Positions 48,493 through 57,727 of a DNA stretch of 64,000 nt are shown piece by piece. The notes beneath the pieces were generated by a model that worked only from the letters and a program-made list of their open reading frames with translations, did not search any database and was not told the DNA's origin. The stretch spans positions 62,001 through 126,000 of the forward strand of contig NZ_JAKUHT010000012.1 of assembly GCF_022436705.1 (NCBI RefSeq), written 5' to 3'. Each line of letters opens with the position of its first letter. Position 1 is the first letter of the stretch. The DNA is from Nocardioides sp. CFH 31398. GTDB lineage: Bacteria; Actinomycetota; Actinomycetes; Propionibacteriales; Nocardioidaceae. The position numbers were made by a program, and so were the translations under genes.

Positions 48493-49667
48493 CCCGGCCA
48501 CGGCACCCACCCTCGCAGGACGAACCTCTCGCCGTCGCCGCGGTGCGTCAGCCGTCCGCCGCGCAGCGCGGTGCGCTCCGAGAGGCCGAGCAGCCCCAGG
48601 CCCGAGCCCGGCGGCCGCGGCCCGGCCGGACGCCCCACCGGCCGCGGGTTGCAGACCTCCACGGTCACCCCGTCCTCCGGGCCCCCGGTGACGGTGACGG
48701 TGACCGTGGTGCCGGGCGAGTGCTTCGCCGCGTTCGTCAGGCCCTCCTGGACGATCCGGTAGACCGTGCGGCCGACGCCCCCCGGCACGGCCGCGGGCTC
48801 CGCGACCCGGTCGTCCAGGTCGACCCGCAACCCGTCCTGTCGTGCCCGGCTGACCAGCTCGCCCAGGTCGGCGTACGTCGGCTGCGGGCGGCCGGTGAGC
48901 TCCCCGGACTCGGCGTCACGCAGCACGCCGAGGACGTCGCGCAGGTCGGTGAGCGCCTCGTTGGCGCGCTCGCGGATGGTCGCGGCGCCGTCGCGGAGCT
49001 CGTCGGCGCCGAGGTCGTCACGGATGGCGAGGGCGCCGGCGTGCATGGAGATCTGGGAGATGCGGTGCGCGAGCACGTCGTGCATCTCCCGGGCGATCTG
49101 GGTGCGCTCGCCGACGCGGGCGCGGGAGACCCGCAGCTCCTGCTCCGCCTCCGCCCGTTCGGCGCGCTGCCGCAGGGTCCAGAGCAGCTCGCGGCGCGAC
49201 CCGATGTACATGCCCCAGCCGAGGATCGCGGCCGTCGCGACCAGGTTGGCCGAGCTGGTCAGCCACTGCGGCTCGTCACCGGCGGGGGTGAGCAGCGCGT
49301 AGACCTCGGCGGAACCGAGCGCGACCACGGCGACCACCACGAGCTCGCGGGGGATGCGCCGGGTGGCCACCGACACCGTGGCCAGGACCGCCGGGCCGGC
49401 CGCGATCCCGGAGACCATCGCCAGCACGTTGGTGAGGACCGCCACCGTCATCGGGGCCCGTCGTCGCCAGAACACCGCGACGTACGCCGCGACGCCGGCG
49501 GTCACCTCGGCCAGGACGGTCCACAGGGTGGCCCGGTCGCCCTCGGCGACGGCGCCGCCCAGCGCGACCGCGCTGATGGCCAGCACCCCGAGCGCGCGGC
49601 CCGCGTGGCCCCACGCCGAGATCGGCGGCGGGGGTGGCGGCACGCGCGCCTCGGGCTGGGTCTCCAT
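48489..49667 (-). CDS. Sensor histidine kinase (HisKA_3 type)
   Basis: A 392-residue membrane kinase. Several N-terminal helices (about 25-160) with no large sensing loop are followed by a coiled coil and the dimerisation motif REMHDVLAHRISQISMHAG, where the His is phosphorylated. The ATPase domain shows VQEGLTNAAKHSPG and GSGLGLLGLSERT. It is co-expressed with the response regulator. Lacking an extracellular sensor, it may detect membrane stress or ligands in the membrane. Confidence 0.93.
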   Translation of the reverse strand: METQPEARVPPPPPPISAWGHAGRALGVLAISAVALGGAVAEGDRATLWTVLAEVTAGVAAYVAVFWRRRAPMTVAVLTNVLAMVSGIAAGPAVLATVSVATRRIPRELVVVAVVALGSAEVYALLTPAGDEPQWLTSSANLVATAAILGWGMYIGSRRELLWTLRQRAERAEAEQELRVSRARVGERTQIAREMHDVLAHRISQISMHAGALAIRDDLGADELRDGAATIRERANEALTDLRDVLGVLRDAESGELTGRPQPTYADLGELVSRARQDGLRVDLDDRVAEPAAVPGGVGRTVYRIVQEGLTNAAKHSPGTTVTVTVTGGPEDGVTVEVCNPRPVGRPAGPRPPGSGLGLLGLSERTALRGGRLTHRGDGERFVLRGWVPWPG

Positions 49668-49809
49668 CGCAGGTCACGGTAGCCGCGGCCACGCCTCCGG
49701 CGATGCCGTCCGCGGTCGCGCGGCACCCCCTACTTTGGTCGCGCGCGGCGCCCCCAGGTGCAGACCCCGGACCGATGCCGGGCGGCGCCCGGGCCGACAG
49801 GCTGGAGCC

Positions 49810-50745
49810 ATGATCACAGTCGACCACCTCACGAAGTCCTACGGCGGGTTCACCGCCGTCGACGACGTCAGCTTCACGGCCCAGGCCGGCCGGGTCACCG
49901 GCTTCCTCGGCCCCAACGGCGCCGGCAAGACGACGACCATGCGCGTCATGACGGGCCTCACCCCGCCCACCGGTGGCTCGGTCACCATCGGCGGCCACCG
50001 CTACCGCGACATCCCCAACCCGGGCCGCCACGTCGGCGTCCTGCTCGACGCCTCCGCGCAGCACGCGGGCCGCACGGGCCGCGAAGTGCTCACGCTCGGC
50101 GCGCGGACGATGGGTCTGCCCTCCTCCCGCGTCGACGAGATGCTCGAGCTGGTGAGCCTCGACGACAAGGAGGCGAAGCGGCGCATCAAGAACTACTCGC
50201 TCGGCATGCGCCAGCGCCTCGGCATCGCCCACGCCCTGCTCGGCGACCCGGAGGTGCTGATCCTCGACGAGCCCGCCAACGGCCTCGACCCCGCCGGCAT
50301 CCGCTGGATGCGCGGCCTGCTCAAGTCGTACGCCGACCGCGGCGGCGCCGTCCTGCTGTCCAGCCACCTGCTGCACGAGGTCGAGCAGATCGCCGACGAG
50401 ATGATCCTCATCGGCCGCGGCCGCATCGTGGCCCAGGGCAACAAGGCCCAGCTGCTCGCCGCCCAGGGCGACGGCGGCACGCTCGTGCAGGCGTCCGACA
50501 ACGACCTGCTCGGCAAGGCTCTCGCCGCCGCCGGGCACGAGGTCGCCGTCGCCGGGGCCGGTCTGCGCGTCGGCGCCCCGCCCGCCGTCGTCGGCCAGGT
50601 CGCCCTCGAGGCGCAGGTCGCGCTCGTCGACCTGCGCGCCACCGAGGGCCGCGGGCTCGAGGACCTCTTCCTCGAGCTCACCGCCGACACCCAGCGCGAG
50701 GCCGTCCCGGCCGGCGCCGCCACCACCCAGGGAGGCCCCCGATGA
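49810..50745 (+). CDS. ABC exporter ATPase
   Basis: A 311-residue ATPase of the DrrA/antibiotic-exporter type. Walker A is GPNGAGKTT, the signature is [13 protein letters not shown], and Walker B is [12 protein letters not shown]. The C-terminal ~90 residues form the usual accessory domain ([18 protein letters not shown]). The permease gene overlaps its stop (ATGA). It is divergent from the two-component system, a common pairing for cell-envelope-stress detoxification modules. Confidence 0.93.
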   Translation: MITVDHLTKSYGGFTAVDDVSFTAQAGRVTGFLGPNGAGKTTTMRVMTGLTPPTGGSVTIGGHRYRDIPNPGRHVGVLLDASAQHAGRTGREVLTLGARTMGLPSSRVDEMLELVSLDDKEAKRRIKNYSLGMRQRLGIAHALLGDPEVLILDEPANGLDPAGIRWMRGLLKSYADRGGAVLLSSHLLHEVEQIADEMILIGRGRIVAQGNKAQLLAAQGDGGTLVQASDNDLLGKALAAAGHEVAVAGAGLRVGAPPAVVGQVALEAQVALVDLRATEGRGLEDLFLELTADTQREAVPAGAATTQGGPR

Positions 50746-51593
50746 GCACCGTCACCCCCGACGCCGCGCCGCGCGGCGTCCGCACGCTCGACGTCTCGAG
50801 CACCCCGAAGGTCCCGTTCAGCCGCACCGTCCGCGTCGAGCTGCGCAAGATGGTCGACACGCGGGCCGGCTTCTGGCTGCTGCTGGTCAGCGGACTGCTG
50901 CTGCTGGCGATCACCGCCATCGTCATGGTCGTCGTCCTCGCCAACGACATCGGCATCACCGCCAACGGCTGGGTGCAGGTGATGACCGTCCCGCTGTCGC
51001 TGTTGCTGCCGATCTTCGCGATCCTCTCGGTCACGGCCGAGTGGAGCCAGCGCACCGGCCTCGTGTCGTTCACCCTCGAGCCGCACCGCCTCAAGATCAT
51101 CGGCGCGAAGCTCGCCGCGGTCGTCCTGCTCGTGATCGGCACGATGGTGCTCGCCGCCGCGCTCGGCGCCGTGGCGAACGTCGTGTACGGCGGGCTCAGC
51201 GGCAACGAGGTGACCTGGAACGTCGACGGCTCCGAGTTCTTCTGGACCGTCGTCAGCCAGCTGCTGTACTTCCTGATGGCCTTCGGCCTGGCCATGCTGA
51301 TCCTCAGCACCCCGGCCTCGATCGCGGTCTTCTACGTCGTCTCGCTGCTGCTGCCGTTCATGGTCTACGGCCCGGTCTACGCCCTGGTCTCCTGGGGCCC
51401 GGACGTCCTGCCGTGGATCGACCTGAACTACGCCATGGCGCCGCTCCTCGGCGGCGGCGGTGCCGGCCCGGGTGTCCCGGCGCTGGAGGTCACCGGGACG
51501 ACGTACGCCCAGCTGGCCGTCGCGACCCTGATCTGGGTCGTGCTCCCGATGGTGCTGGGCGGGCGCCGCGTCGCCCGCGCCGAGATCAAGTAG
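50742..51593 (+). CDS. ABC-2 type exporter permease
   Basis: A 283-residue membrane protein with about six helices. The N-terminal region [20 protein letters not shown] before the first helix is typical of ABC-2 permeases, as is [20 protein letters not shown] after the second. It partners the preceding ATPase; as only one permease gene is present a homodimer is likely. The cargo is unknown; a peptide or lipid-like compound is usual for the class. Confidence 0.9.
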   Translation: MSTVTPDAAPRGVRTLDVSSTPKVPFSRTVRVELRKMVDTRAGFWLLLVSGLLLLAITAIVMVVVLANDIGITANGWVQVMTVPLSLLLPIFAILSVTAEWSQRTGLVSFTLEPHRLKIIGAKLAAVVLLVIGTMVLAAALGAVANVVYGGLSGNEVTWNVDGSEFFWTVVSQLLYFLMAFGLAMLILSTPASIAVFYVVSLLLPFMVYGPVYALVSWGPDVLPWIDLNYAMAPLLGGGGAGPGVPALEVTGTTYAQLAVATLIWVVLPMVLGGRRVARAEIK

Positions 51594-51616
51594 CAGCGGG
51601 ACCTAGGGTCGTCGGC

Positions 51617-52357
51617 ATGACTGTCACGCGAGCAGACGGACGTGCCGACGACCAGCTGCGCGAGGTGCGCCTCACCCGGGGCTGGCTGGACCACGCGGCG
51701 GGCTCCGTGCTCGTCGAGTTCGGCCGGACCCGGGTGCTGTGCGCCGCCTCCGCCTCCGAGGGCGTGCCCCGCTGGCGCAAGGGCTCGGGCCTCGGCTGGG
51801 TCACCGCCGAGTACGCGATGCTCCCCGCCTCGACGAACACCCGCAGCGATCGCGAGTCGGTCAAGGGCCGCATCGGCGGCCGCACCCACGAGATCTCCCG
51901 CCTGATCGGCCGCAGCCTGCGCGCCGTCGTCGACTACAAGGCGCTGGGGGAGAACACCATCCAGCTCGACTGCGACGTCCTCCAGGCCGATGGCGGCACC
52001 CGCACCGCGGCCATCACCGGGGCGTACGTCGCCCTCGCCGACGCCGTGTCCCACCTCCGATCGACGGGCGCGCTGACCGGCGAGCCGCTCACCGGGTCGG
52101 TGGCCGCGATCAGCGTCGGCATCATCGACGGCGTCCCGCGCCTGGACCTGCCGTACTCCGAGGACGTGCGCGCCGACACCGACATGAACGTCGTGATGAC
52201 CGGCGACGGCGGCTTCGTCGAGGTGCAGGGCACCGCGGAGGGCGCGGCGTTCTCGCGTGCCGAGCTGGACAGCCTGCTCGCCCTCGCGGAGAAGGGCTGC
52301 GGCGACCTCACCCGGCTGCAGCGCGAGGCGCTCGCCGGCGAGCCCGGCGGCCGATGA
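51617..52357 (+). CDS. rph: Ribonuclease PH
   Basis: RNase PH trims the 3' ends of tRNA precursors by phosphorolysis. The 246-residue protein has the core segments [37 protein letters not shown] at [19 protein letters not shown], and [19 protein letters not shown]-terminal [18 protein letters not shown] is also typical. The rdgB ATG overlaps its stop. The rph-rdgB order matches mycobacteria. Confidence 0.95.
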   Translation: MTVTRADGRADDQLREVRLTRGWLDHAAGSVLVEFGRTRVLCAASASEGVPRWRKGSGLGWVTAEYAMLPASTNTRSDRESVKGRIGGRTHEISRLIGRSLRAVVDYKALGENTIQLDCDVLQADGGTRTAAITGAYVALADAVSHLRSTGALTGEPLTGSVAAISVGIIDGVPRLDLPYSEDVRADTDMNVVMTGDGGFVEVQGTAEGAAFSRAELDSLLALAEKGCGDLTRLQREALAGEPGGR

Positions 52358-52977
52358 GCCGCGTCCTGCTCGCGTCGGGCAACGCGAAGAAGCTCGAGGA
52401 GCTGCGCCGCATCGTCGTCCCGCTCGTGCCGGGCGTGGAGGTGCTCGGTCTCGCCGACCTGCCCGACCCCGACGCCTGGAGCGAGCCGGTCGAGGACGGC
52501 GCGACGTTCGCGGAGAACGCCCTGATCAAGGCCCGCGCCGCCCACGCCCTGACCGGCTGGCCGTCGCTCGCCGACGACTCCGGACTCTGCGTCGACGCCC
52601 TCAACGGGATGCCCGGGGTGCTCTCGGCGCGCTGGAGCGGCCCTCCGAAGGACGACGCCCGCAACAACCGCCTGCTGCTCGACCAGCTCGCCGACGTCCC
52701 CGACGAGCGCCGCGGCGGGCACTTCGCGTGCGCGATGGCCCTGGTGCACGGGCCCGTCGACCAGCCGGTCGAGGAGGTCGTGGAGGGGCGGATGGACGGC
52801 CGCGTCGAGCGGGAGGTCCGCGGCTCCGGCGGCTTCGGGTACGACGTCCTCTTCACGGCCGACGACCGGCCCGGCCTCACCACGGCCGAGCTCTCCCGCG
52901 ACGACAAGGACGCCATCAGCCACCGGGGCCACGCCCTGCGCGCGATGACCCCGATCCTCGCGAGGGTGCTCACCTGA
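52354..52977 (+). CDS. rdgB: Non-canonical purine NTP pyrophosphatase RdgB/HAM1
   Basis: RdgB hydrolyses dITP/XTP to keep deaminated purines out of DNA. The 207-residue protein has [13 protein letters not shown] at the N terminus, [25 protein letters not shown] with catalytic acids, and [11 protein letters not shown]. The C-terminal [10 protein letters not shown] loop that contacts the base is intact. It overlaps rph by four bases. Confidence 0.95.
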   Translation: MSRVLLASGNAKKLEELRRIVVPLVPGVEVLGLADLPDPDAWSEPVEDGATFAENALIKARAAHALTGWPSLADDSGLCVDALNGMPGVLSARWSGPPKDDARNNRLLLDQLADVPDERRGGHFACAMALVHGPVDQPVEEVVEGRMDGRVEREVRGSGGFGYDVLFTADDRPGLTTAELSRDDKDAISHRGHALRAMTPILARVLT

Positions 52978-53029
52978 CCCGGTCCGGGTGGTCGCTCCCT
53001 CGCGGGGGCCCGGTCAGCGCTCTACCGCC

Positions 53030-53440
53030 TCAGGTCGCCTCCGCGCCGCCGGGGTAGAGCCGGTAGCCCTCGAGGCGCGTGTGGGGGAGCCGGACGTAGA
53101 AGCCGGCGGCCGCGCCGTCGGTGACGAGGTCGACCCGCTTGGCGCCGGTGGCCTGGAAGGTCGCCACGGTCAGCAGCATCCCGATCCCCCGCCGGCGGTG
53201 GTCGGGGAGGACGGCGAGGAAGCTCAGGTGCGCCTGCAGCTCCCCGTCGGTCAGCGCCTGCGCCCACCCCACGAGGCCGTGGGAGGCGTCGAGGGCGACG
53301 TACGAGACCGCCCCCGGGGCGGTGCAGACCCGGGTGACGACGTCGGGGTCGGTGAGGCTCGGCCACTGCACCGCCGTGGCGAGGCGTGCGACGGCGGGCG
53401 CGTGCTCGTCCTCGAAGGGCACCACCTCGACCGTCGCCAT
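53030..53440 (-). CDS. GNAT-family N-acetyltransferase
   Basis: A 136-residue acetyltransferase. The acetyl-CoA motif A is present as LSFLAVLPDHRRRGIGMLL (R-R-x-G-I-G), followed by the beta-5 region RVDLVTDGAAAGFYVRLPH. The substrate is unknown. It is divergent from the flavin/PPOX gene with 56 bp between and convergent with rdgB. Confidence 0.9.
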   Translation of the reverse strand: MATVEVVPFEDEHAPAVARLATAVQWPSLTDPDVVTRVCTAPGAVSYVALDASHGLVGWAQALTDGELQAHLSFLAVLPDHRRRGIGMLLTVATFQATGAKRVDLVTDGAAAGFYVRLPHTRLEGYRLYPGGAEAT

Positions 53441-53496
53441 GGCGGCGACGCTAGCGCCCTTGACCTCGAGCGCGGTCGAGCTCCTAGCGTCGTGGC

Positions 53497-53883
53497 GTGA
53501 GCCTCGTCCTCGACCCGGCGGTCAGTGCCCTCTTCTCGACGCCCCGCGTCGGCACGTTGGGCGTGGTGCGGGCCGACGGCAGCCCCCACCTCACGCCGGT
53601 GAGGTCGGTGCTGCACGTCGACGAGGACGGGGCGCGCGTGCTCGTGCTGACCCGCCCGGACACGGTCAAGGCGCGGGTGGTGCGACGCACCGGCAGGGCG
53701 AGCGTCGCCGAGCACACCCCGCACGCCGCGTGGGCGACGCTCGAGGGCACGGCCTGGGTGCCGGACGACCCGGAGGTGCTGGCGCGCGCCCGGGCGTCGT
53801 ACGACGCCCGCTACGGCGAGCCCGACGGATGGGGCACCTGCGTGCTGGTCGTCGCCGTCGAGCGGGTGCTCACCGGCTCGTAG
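53497..53883 (+). CDS. PPOX-class split-barrel oxidoreductase (F420/FMN-binding type)
   Basis: A 128-residue split-barrel protein of the pyridoxamine-5'-phosphate-oxidase-like class. The layout RVGTLGVVRADGSPHLTPV, a VLVLTRPDTVKARVVRR strand-helix, and EGTAWVPDDPEVLARA is typical of small actinobacterial F420- or FMN-dependent enzymes. The cofactor cannot be decided from sequence. The GTG start is at 53497. A tRNA gene follows 12 bp downstream. Confidence 0.83.
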   Translation: MSLVLDPAVSALFSTPRVGTLGVVRADGSPHLTPVRSVLHVDEDGARVLVLTRPDTVKARVVRRTGRASVAEHTPHAAWATLEGTAWVPDDPEVLARARASYDARYGEPDGWGTCVLVVAVERVLTGS

Positions 53884-53895
53884 GATCCCGTCCGG

Positions 53896-53977
53896 GCCGG
53901 AGTGGTGGAACTGGCAGACACGCAGGATTTAGGTTCCTGTGCCTTCGGGTGTGCGGGTTCGAGTCCCGCCTCCGGCA
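53896..53977 (+). tRNA. tRNA-Leu (anticodon UAG)
   Basis: A type II tRNA with acceptor GCCGGAG/CTCCGGC and discriminator A53977. The anticodon stem is CAGGA/TCCTG and the loop TTTAGGT gives anticodon TAG (53930-53932), reading CUA/CUN. The variable arm and GGTTCGAGTCC T-loop are present. CCA is not encoded. No integrase or attachment-site duplication is adjacent. Confidence 0.96.
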
Positions 53978-54001
53978 CCGAGCGGCGAGGTCGGGCCGAC
54001 G

Positions 54002-54472
54002 TCAGTCGAGACCGAGGTCGCGGCGCAGCTTGGCGACGTGGCCGGTGGCCTTGACGTTGTACTGCGCGAGCTCGACCGTCCCCTGCTCGTCCACCACGAC
54101 CGTGGACCGGATGACGCCCTCCACGACCTTGCCGTAGAGCTTCTTCTCGCCGAACGCGCCGTAGGTCTGCATGACCGACCTGTCGGGGTCGGAGAGCAGC
54201 GTGATGCCGAGGCCGTCGCGCTCGCGGAACTTCGCGAGCTTCTCCGGCTTGTCGGGGGAGATGCCGAGCACCTCGTAGCCCTCGCCGCGCAACGACTCCA
54301 GGGAGTCGCTGAAGTCGCAGGCCTGCTTCGTGCAGCCCGGGGTCATCGCGGCCGGGTAGAAGTACACGATGACCTTCCGCCCGCGCAGGTCGGAGAGCGT
54401 CGTGGTGGCCCCGGCGTCGTCGCCCAGCGTGAAGTCGGGTGCCGGGTCGCCGGGGGAGAGGCGGTCGCTCAC
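54002..54472 (-). CDS. bcp: Peroxiredoxin of the Bcp/PrxQ type
   Basis: A 156-residue thiol peroxidase that reduces hydrogen peroxide and organic peroxides. The peroxidatic Cys is in PAAMTPGCTKQACDFSDS, with the resolving Cys five residues later (C-x4-C, Bcp type). The TxxC-type motif is TPGC. The GTG start is 60 bp from divergent cbiM. It overlaps nothing. Confidence 0.94.
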   Translation of the reverse strand: MSDRLSPGDPAPDFTLGDDAGATTTLSDLRGRKVIVYFYPAAMTPGCTKQACDFSDSLESLRGEGYEVLGISPDKPEKLAKFRERDGLGITLLSDPDRSVMQTYGAFGEKKLYGKVVEGVIRSTVVVDEQGTVELAQYNVKATGHVAKLRRDLGLD

Positions 54473-54498
54473 AGGATCTCCTAGCCAGTCGGGGGGTA

Positions 54499-54515
54499 TT
54501 GCGAACTATGGGCAA
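54499..54515. promoter_or_regulatory. Nur-like (nickel-responsive) operator
   Basis: TTGCGA-ACTAT-GGGCAA fits the Streptomyces Nur box layout TTGCAA-N5-TTGCAA at both GC-containing half-sites (TTGC...GCAA). It is 17 bp upstream of cbiM and just upstream of the divergent bcp start. The match is imperfect at the inner bases. Confidence 0.5.
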
Positions 54516-54532
54516 CAACCTAGTTTGGGCTC

Positions 54533-55240
54533 ATGCACGTCCCTGACGGATTCCTCGACGCTCCGACGTCCGTGGCCACCGGAGCCGTCGCGGCCGCCGG
54601 CATCGCCCTCGCGCTCCGCGGCGCCCGCCGCGAGCTGGACGACCGTACCGCCCCCATGGCCGGCCTCGTGGCGACGTTCGTGTTCGCCGCCCAGATGGTC
54701 AACTTCCCGGTCGGGGCGGGCACCAGCGGGCACCTCCTGGGCGGCGCGCTCGCCGCGGTGCTCGTCGGGCCCTGGACCGGCACGCTGTGCCTGTCGGTGG
54801 TCCTCGGCGTCCAGGCCCTGCTGATGGCGGACGGCGGCATCACGGCGCTGGGCACGAACATCACGCTGATGGGCCTGGTGGGGGTGTGGGTCGGCTGGTT
54901 CGCCTTCCGCGGCGCCGCCGCGGTGCTCCCGAAGCGGCCGGCGTCCGTCGCGCCGGCGGCGGCGGTGGGCGCGTTCCTGAGCGTCCCGGCCGCCGCCCTG
55001 GTCTTCACCGGGCTGTTCGCGGTCGGGGGCACCGTCCCCGTGTCGCTCGGCGCCGTCGCGGCCGCGATGCTCACCTGGCACGCGGTCATCGGCGTCGGCG
55101 AGGCCGTGGTCACGGCCCTCGTGGTCGCCGCCGTGGTCGCCGTCCGGCCGGACCTGGTCCACGGCGCGCGCGCCGTGCTGCCCGCCCCGGAGCTCGAGAT
55201 CCGCACCGGCGCCGCGGCCCGCCCCGGGGCCCCGGCATGA
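54533..55240 (+). CDS. cbiM: ECF cobalt/nickel transporter substrate component CbiM/NikM
   Basis: A 235-residue membrane protein that binds the metal. The N terminus MHVPDGFLD holds His2, whose backbone and side chain ligate Co/Ni in this family, and GHLLGGALAAVL is also diagnostic. About seven helices are expected. The cobalt/nickel choice is not clear from sequence; a Nur-like box upstream favours nickel. It heads an operon cbiM-N-Q-O with overlapping starts. Confidence 0.92.
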   Translation: MHVPDGFLDAPTSVATGAVAAAGIALALRGARRELDDRTAPMAGLVATFVFAAQMVNFPVGAGTSGHLLGGALAAVLVGPWTGTLCLSVVLGVQALLMADGGITALGTNITLMGLVGVWVGWFAFRGAAAVLPKRPASVAPAAAVGAFLSVPAAALVFTGLFAVGGTVPVSLGAVAAAMLTWHAVIGVGEAVVTALVVAAVVAVRPDLVHGARAVLPAPELEIRTGAAARPGAPA

Positions 55241-55572
55241 GCGCGCCGGCACCGGCCGAGGAGCGCAGGGGGCGCCGCCTGAGCGGTCGCACCGCCTGGG
55301 TGCTCGGGCTGCTGGTGTGCGTCCTCGTCGCCGGGGGCATCAGCTGGTTCGCCAGCGGCCACCCCGACGGGCTCGAGTTCGTCGCCGGGCAGACCGGTTT
55401 CGCCGACGCCGGCCGCGACAGCGCCACCGCAGGCGGCCCGCTGTCGGACTACCGGACCGAGGGCGTGGACAACTCCTGGCTCTCGGGCGCCGTCGCCGGG
55501 GTCGTCGGGTGCGCCGTGGTGCTGCTCCTCATGACCGCCGTCGCCCTCGTCGTCCGCCGTCGCCGCCGGTGA
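55237..55572 (+). CDS. cbiN: PDGLE-domain component CbiN/NikN
   Basis: A 111-residue protein with two membrane helices (about 20-40 and 84-104) and an extracytoplasmic loop containing the PDGLE motif (ASGHPDGLEFVA). CbiN-type proteins help load metal into CbiM. The ATG overlaps the cbiM stop and the cbiQ GTG overlaps its own stop. Confidence 0.9.
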   Translation: MSAPAPAEERRGRRLSGRTAWVLGLLVCVLVAGGISWFASGHPDGLEFVAGQTGFADAGRDSATAGGPLSDYRTEGVDNSWLSGAVAGVVGCAVVLLLMTAVALVVRRRRR

Positions 55573-56249
55573 GCGGCGCGCACGGCCACCTCTGGCACCA
55601 CCCCGGCGACGGGCCGCTGCACCGGACCCCGGCGCACCTCAAGCTCGTCGCGCTGGTCGCCGTCATGCTCGCCGTGGTCGCGATCCCGCGCGAGCAGCTC
55701 GCCTGGCACGTCGTCCCCGCGGTCGCGGTGGCCGCGGTGGTGCTGGTCTCGCGGGTGCCGCCGCGCCACATCGCACCCCGCATGCTGGTCGAGACGCCCT
55801 TCGTGGTGTTCGCCCTGCTCGTGCCCTTCGTGGCGACCGGCCCGCGCGTCGACGTCCTCGGGCTGGCGCTGTCGGAGCCGGGCCTCGTCGCGGCCGGGGC
55901 GTTCCTCGCCAAGGCCACCATCGGCGTCGTCGCCTCGCTCACCCTCGCCGCCACCACCACCGCGCAGGAGCTCGTCGACGGGTTGACCCGCCTCCGGGTG
56001 CCCGCGCTGCTGGTCCAGATCACCGGCTTCATGCTCCGCTACCTCGAGGTCGTCACCGGTGAGATGGGACGGATGACGGTCGCCATGCGCGCCCGCGGCC
56101 TCGAGCCGCGCCGCCCGCGCCACTGGCCCGTGCTCGCCCGGTCGCTGGGGGCGCTCTTCATCCGCTCCTACGAGCGGGGCGAGCGCGTCCACCTCGCGAT
56201 GCTGGCCCGCGGCCACGTGCCGGGCCGGGCTCCCGGAGGGTCCCGGTGA
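55569..56249 (+). CDS. cbiQ: ECF transporter transmembrane component CbiQ
   Basis: A 226-residue EcfT-type scaffold with about five helices. The two coupling motifs with Ala-Arg-Gly are present as MRARGLEPRRP and LAMLARGHVPG. These helices carry the ATPase movement to CbiM. It sits between cbiN and cbiO with stop-start overlaps on both sides. Confidence 0.93.
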   Translation: MSGAHGHLWHHPGDGPLHRTPAHLKLVALVAVMLAVVAIPREQLAWHVVPAVAVAAVVLVSRVPPRHIAPRMLVETPFVVFALLVPFVATGPRVDVLGLALSEPGLVAAGAFLAKATIGVVASLTLAATTTAQELVDGLTRLRVPALLVQITGFMLRYLEVVTGEMGRMTVAMRARGLEPRRPRHWPVLARSLGALFIRSYERGERVHLAMLARGHVPGRAPGGSR

Positions 56250-57025
56250 CCCCGCCCTCGACCCCAGGCCCGCCGGTCCTCGACGTCCGCGGCCTCGCCC
56301 ACGCCTATCCCGACGGCCACCAGGCGCTGTACGGCGTCGACCTGCGGGTGGGGAGCGGCGAGCGGGTGGCGCTCCTCGGCCCGAACGGTGCCGGCAAGAC
56401 GACCCTGGTCCTCCACCTGAACGGGATCCTCACCCCGGGTGCGGGAAGCGTCCACGTCAGCGGCCTGCCCGTCACCGGCGACCACGTCGCCGAGGTCCGG
56501 CGCCGGGTCGGGGTCGTCTTCCAGGACCCCGACGACCAGCTCTTCATGGGCACCGTCCGCGCGGACGTCGAGTTCGGGCCCCGCAACCTCGGCCTGCGCG
56601 GCGCCGAGCTCGACCAGCGGGTCGCCGAGTCGCTCGCGGCGGTCGGCATGGCGGACGTCGTCGACCGCACCCCGCACCACCTGTCCTTCGGCCAGCGCCG
56701 ACGGGTCGCCGTCGCGACCGTGCTCGCCATGCGGCCCGACGTCCTGGTGCTCGACGAGCCGTCGTCCAACCTCGACCCGGCCTCGCGGCGGGAGCTCGCC
56801 GACGTCCTGCGGGGTCTGGACGTGACGGTCCTGATGGTGACCCACGACCTGCCGTACGCCCTCGAGCTGTGCGACCGCTCGGTCGTGCTGGACGGCGGTG
56901 TCGTCGTCGCCGACGGCCCCACGGTCGACGTCCTCGACGACGGCGAGCTGATGCGGAGGCACCGGCTGGAGCTCCCCTTCGGGTTCGACCCCCGGCGGGC
57001 CGCCGAGGGGCCCCGGGCCCGCTGA
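56246..57025 (+). CDS. cbiO: ECF transporter ATPase CbiO
   Basis: A 259-residue ATPase. Walker A is GPNGAGKTT, the Q-loop region VVFQDPDDQLF is typical of EcfA/CbiO, the signature is LSFGQRRR and Walker B is LVLDEPSSNLDP. The signature Gly-Gly is Phe-Gly here, which occurs in this group. It completes the metal importer. Confidence 0.94.
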   Translation: MTPPSTPGPPVLDVRGLAHAYPDGHQALYGVDLRVGSGERVALLGPNGAGKTTLVLHLNGILTPGAGSVHVSGLPVTGDHVAEVRRRVGVVFQDPDDQLFMGTVRADVEFGPRNLGLRGAELDQRVAESLAAVGMADVVDRTPHHLSFGQRRRVAVATVLAMRPDVLVLDEPSSNLDPASRRELADVLRGLDVTVLMVTHDLPYALELCDRSVVLDGGVVVADGPTVDVLDDGELMRRHRLELPFGFDPRRAAEGPRAR

Positions 57026-57075
57026 TAGCGTGCCCGGGACACTGGGGTCCGAGCGGCCAGGCGAGAGGTGCACAC

Positions 57076-57324
57076 GTGAGCAAGGAGCTGTCCGGTCTCG
57101 AGACCGAGATCGAGAACACGCGCGACCGGCTGGCGGCCAACATCGACCAGCTGCTCTACCGGGCCCACCCGAAGACCATCGCCCAGCGCGAGGTCGCCAG
57201 CATCAAGGGCTTCTTCGTCGACGCGCGCACCGGTGAGCCCCGCACCGACAACATCCTGAAGGTCGTCGGCGGCGTCGCCGGCGTCGTGGGGTTCTTCGCG
57301 CTGGTCCGCTACGTGACGAAGTGA
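57076..57324 (+). CDS. DUF3618 small membrane protein
   Basis: An 82-residue protein with the DUF3618 helix LETEIENTRDRLAANIDQL at the N terminus and a single C-terminal membrane helix (about 59-78). Such proteins are common in actinobacteria and often accompany envelope-stress genes. The GTG is preferred; the GroES-like gene starts in its stop (GTGA). Confidence 0.88.
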   Translation: MSKELSGLETEIENTRDRLAANIDQLLYRAHPKTIAQREVASIKGFFVDARTGEPRTDNILKVVGGVAGVVGFFALVRYVTK

Positions 57325-57659
57325 GCGCCTCCGGCGTGGAGAAGACCCCGATCGAGATGCTGCACGACCGGCTCCTCGTCGAGGTCGACAAGGACGCCGG
57401 CGAGCGGACGTCGTCCGGCGGCATCGTCATCCCGGCGACCGCGGCGATGGGCAGCGCCCGCCGCCTGGCGTGGTCCCGCGTCGTCGCCTGCGGGCCGCAG
57501 GCGCGCACCGTCCAGACCGGGGACCGCGTCCTCTACGACCCCGTCGACAAGGCCGAGGTCGAGATCCACGGCGAGACGTACGTCGTGATGCGCGAGCGTG
57601 ACGTCCACGGGGTGGCGGCCGACCGCCTCGGCGCGTCCGACACCGGCCTGTACCTGTGA
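57321..57659 (+). CDS. GroES-like co-chaperonin paralogue
   Basis: A 112-residue GroES-fold protein. LHDRLLVEVDKDAG and GDRVLYDPVDKAEVEIHGET match the barrel; the mobile loop ERTSSGGIVIP keeps the IVI tripeptide that docks on GroEL. An insertion (AAMGSARRLAWS) replaces the usual KEKPQEG turn. No groEL lies nearby. It is coupled to a DUF3618 membrane-protein gene, so it may serve a special client or act on the membrane. Confidence 0.83.
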   Translation: MSASGVEKTPIEMLHDRLLVEVDKDAGERTSSGGIVIPATAAMGSARRLAWSRVVACGPQARTVQTGDRVLYDPVDKAEVEIHGETYVVMRERDVHGVAADRLGASDTGLYL

Positions 57660-57727
57660 CTGCTTGACAGGACCCAGCAACGAGAAGAGTGTGGCCCAGG
57701 ATCTCACTCTGACCCCCGGAGGTCCTC

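Noticed and set aside
52978..53029. Imperfect TGACCCGG...CCGGTCA hairpin between rdgB and the GNAT gene
   Set aside because: The arms mismatch and the loop is long; not convincing as a terminator.
57664..57669. TTGACA as a -35 box for the M14 gene
   Set aside because: At 17-18 bp spacing the downstream sequence (GAGTGT) is a poor -10. Possible but not strong enough to list.
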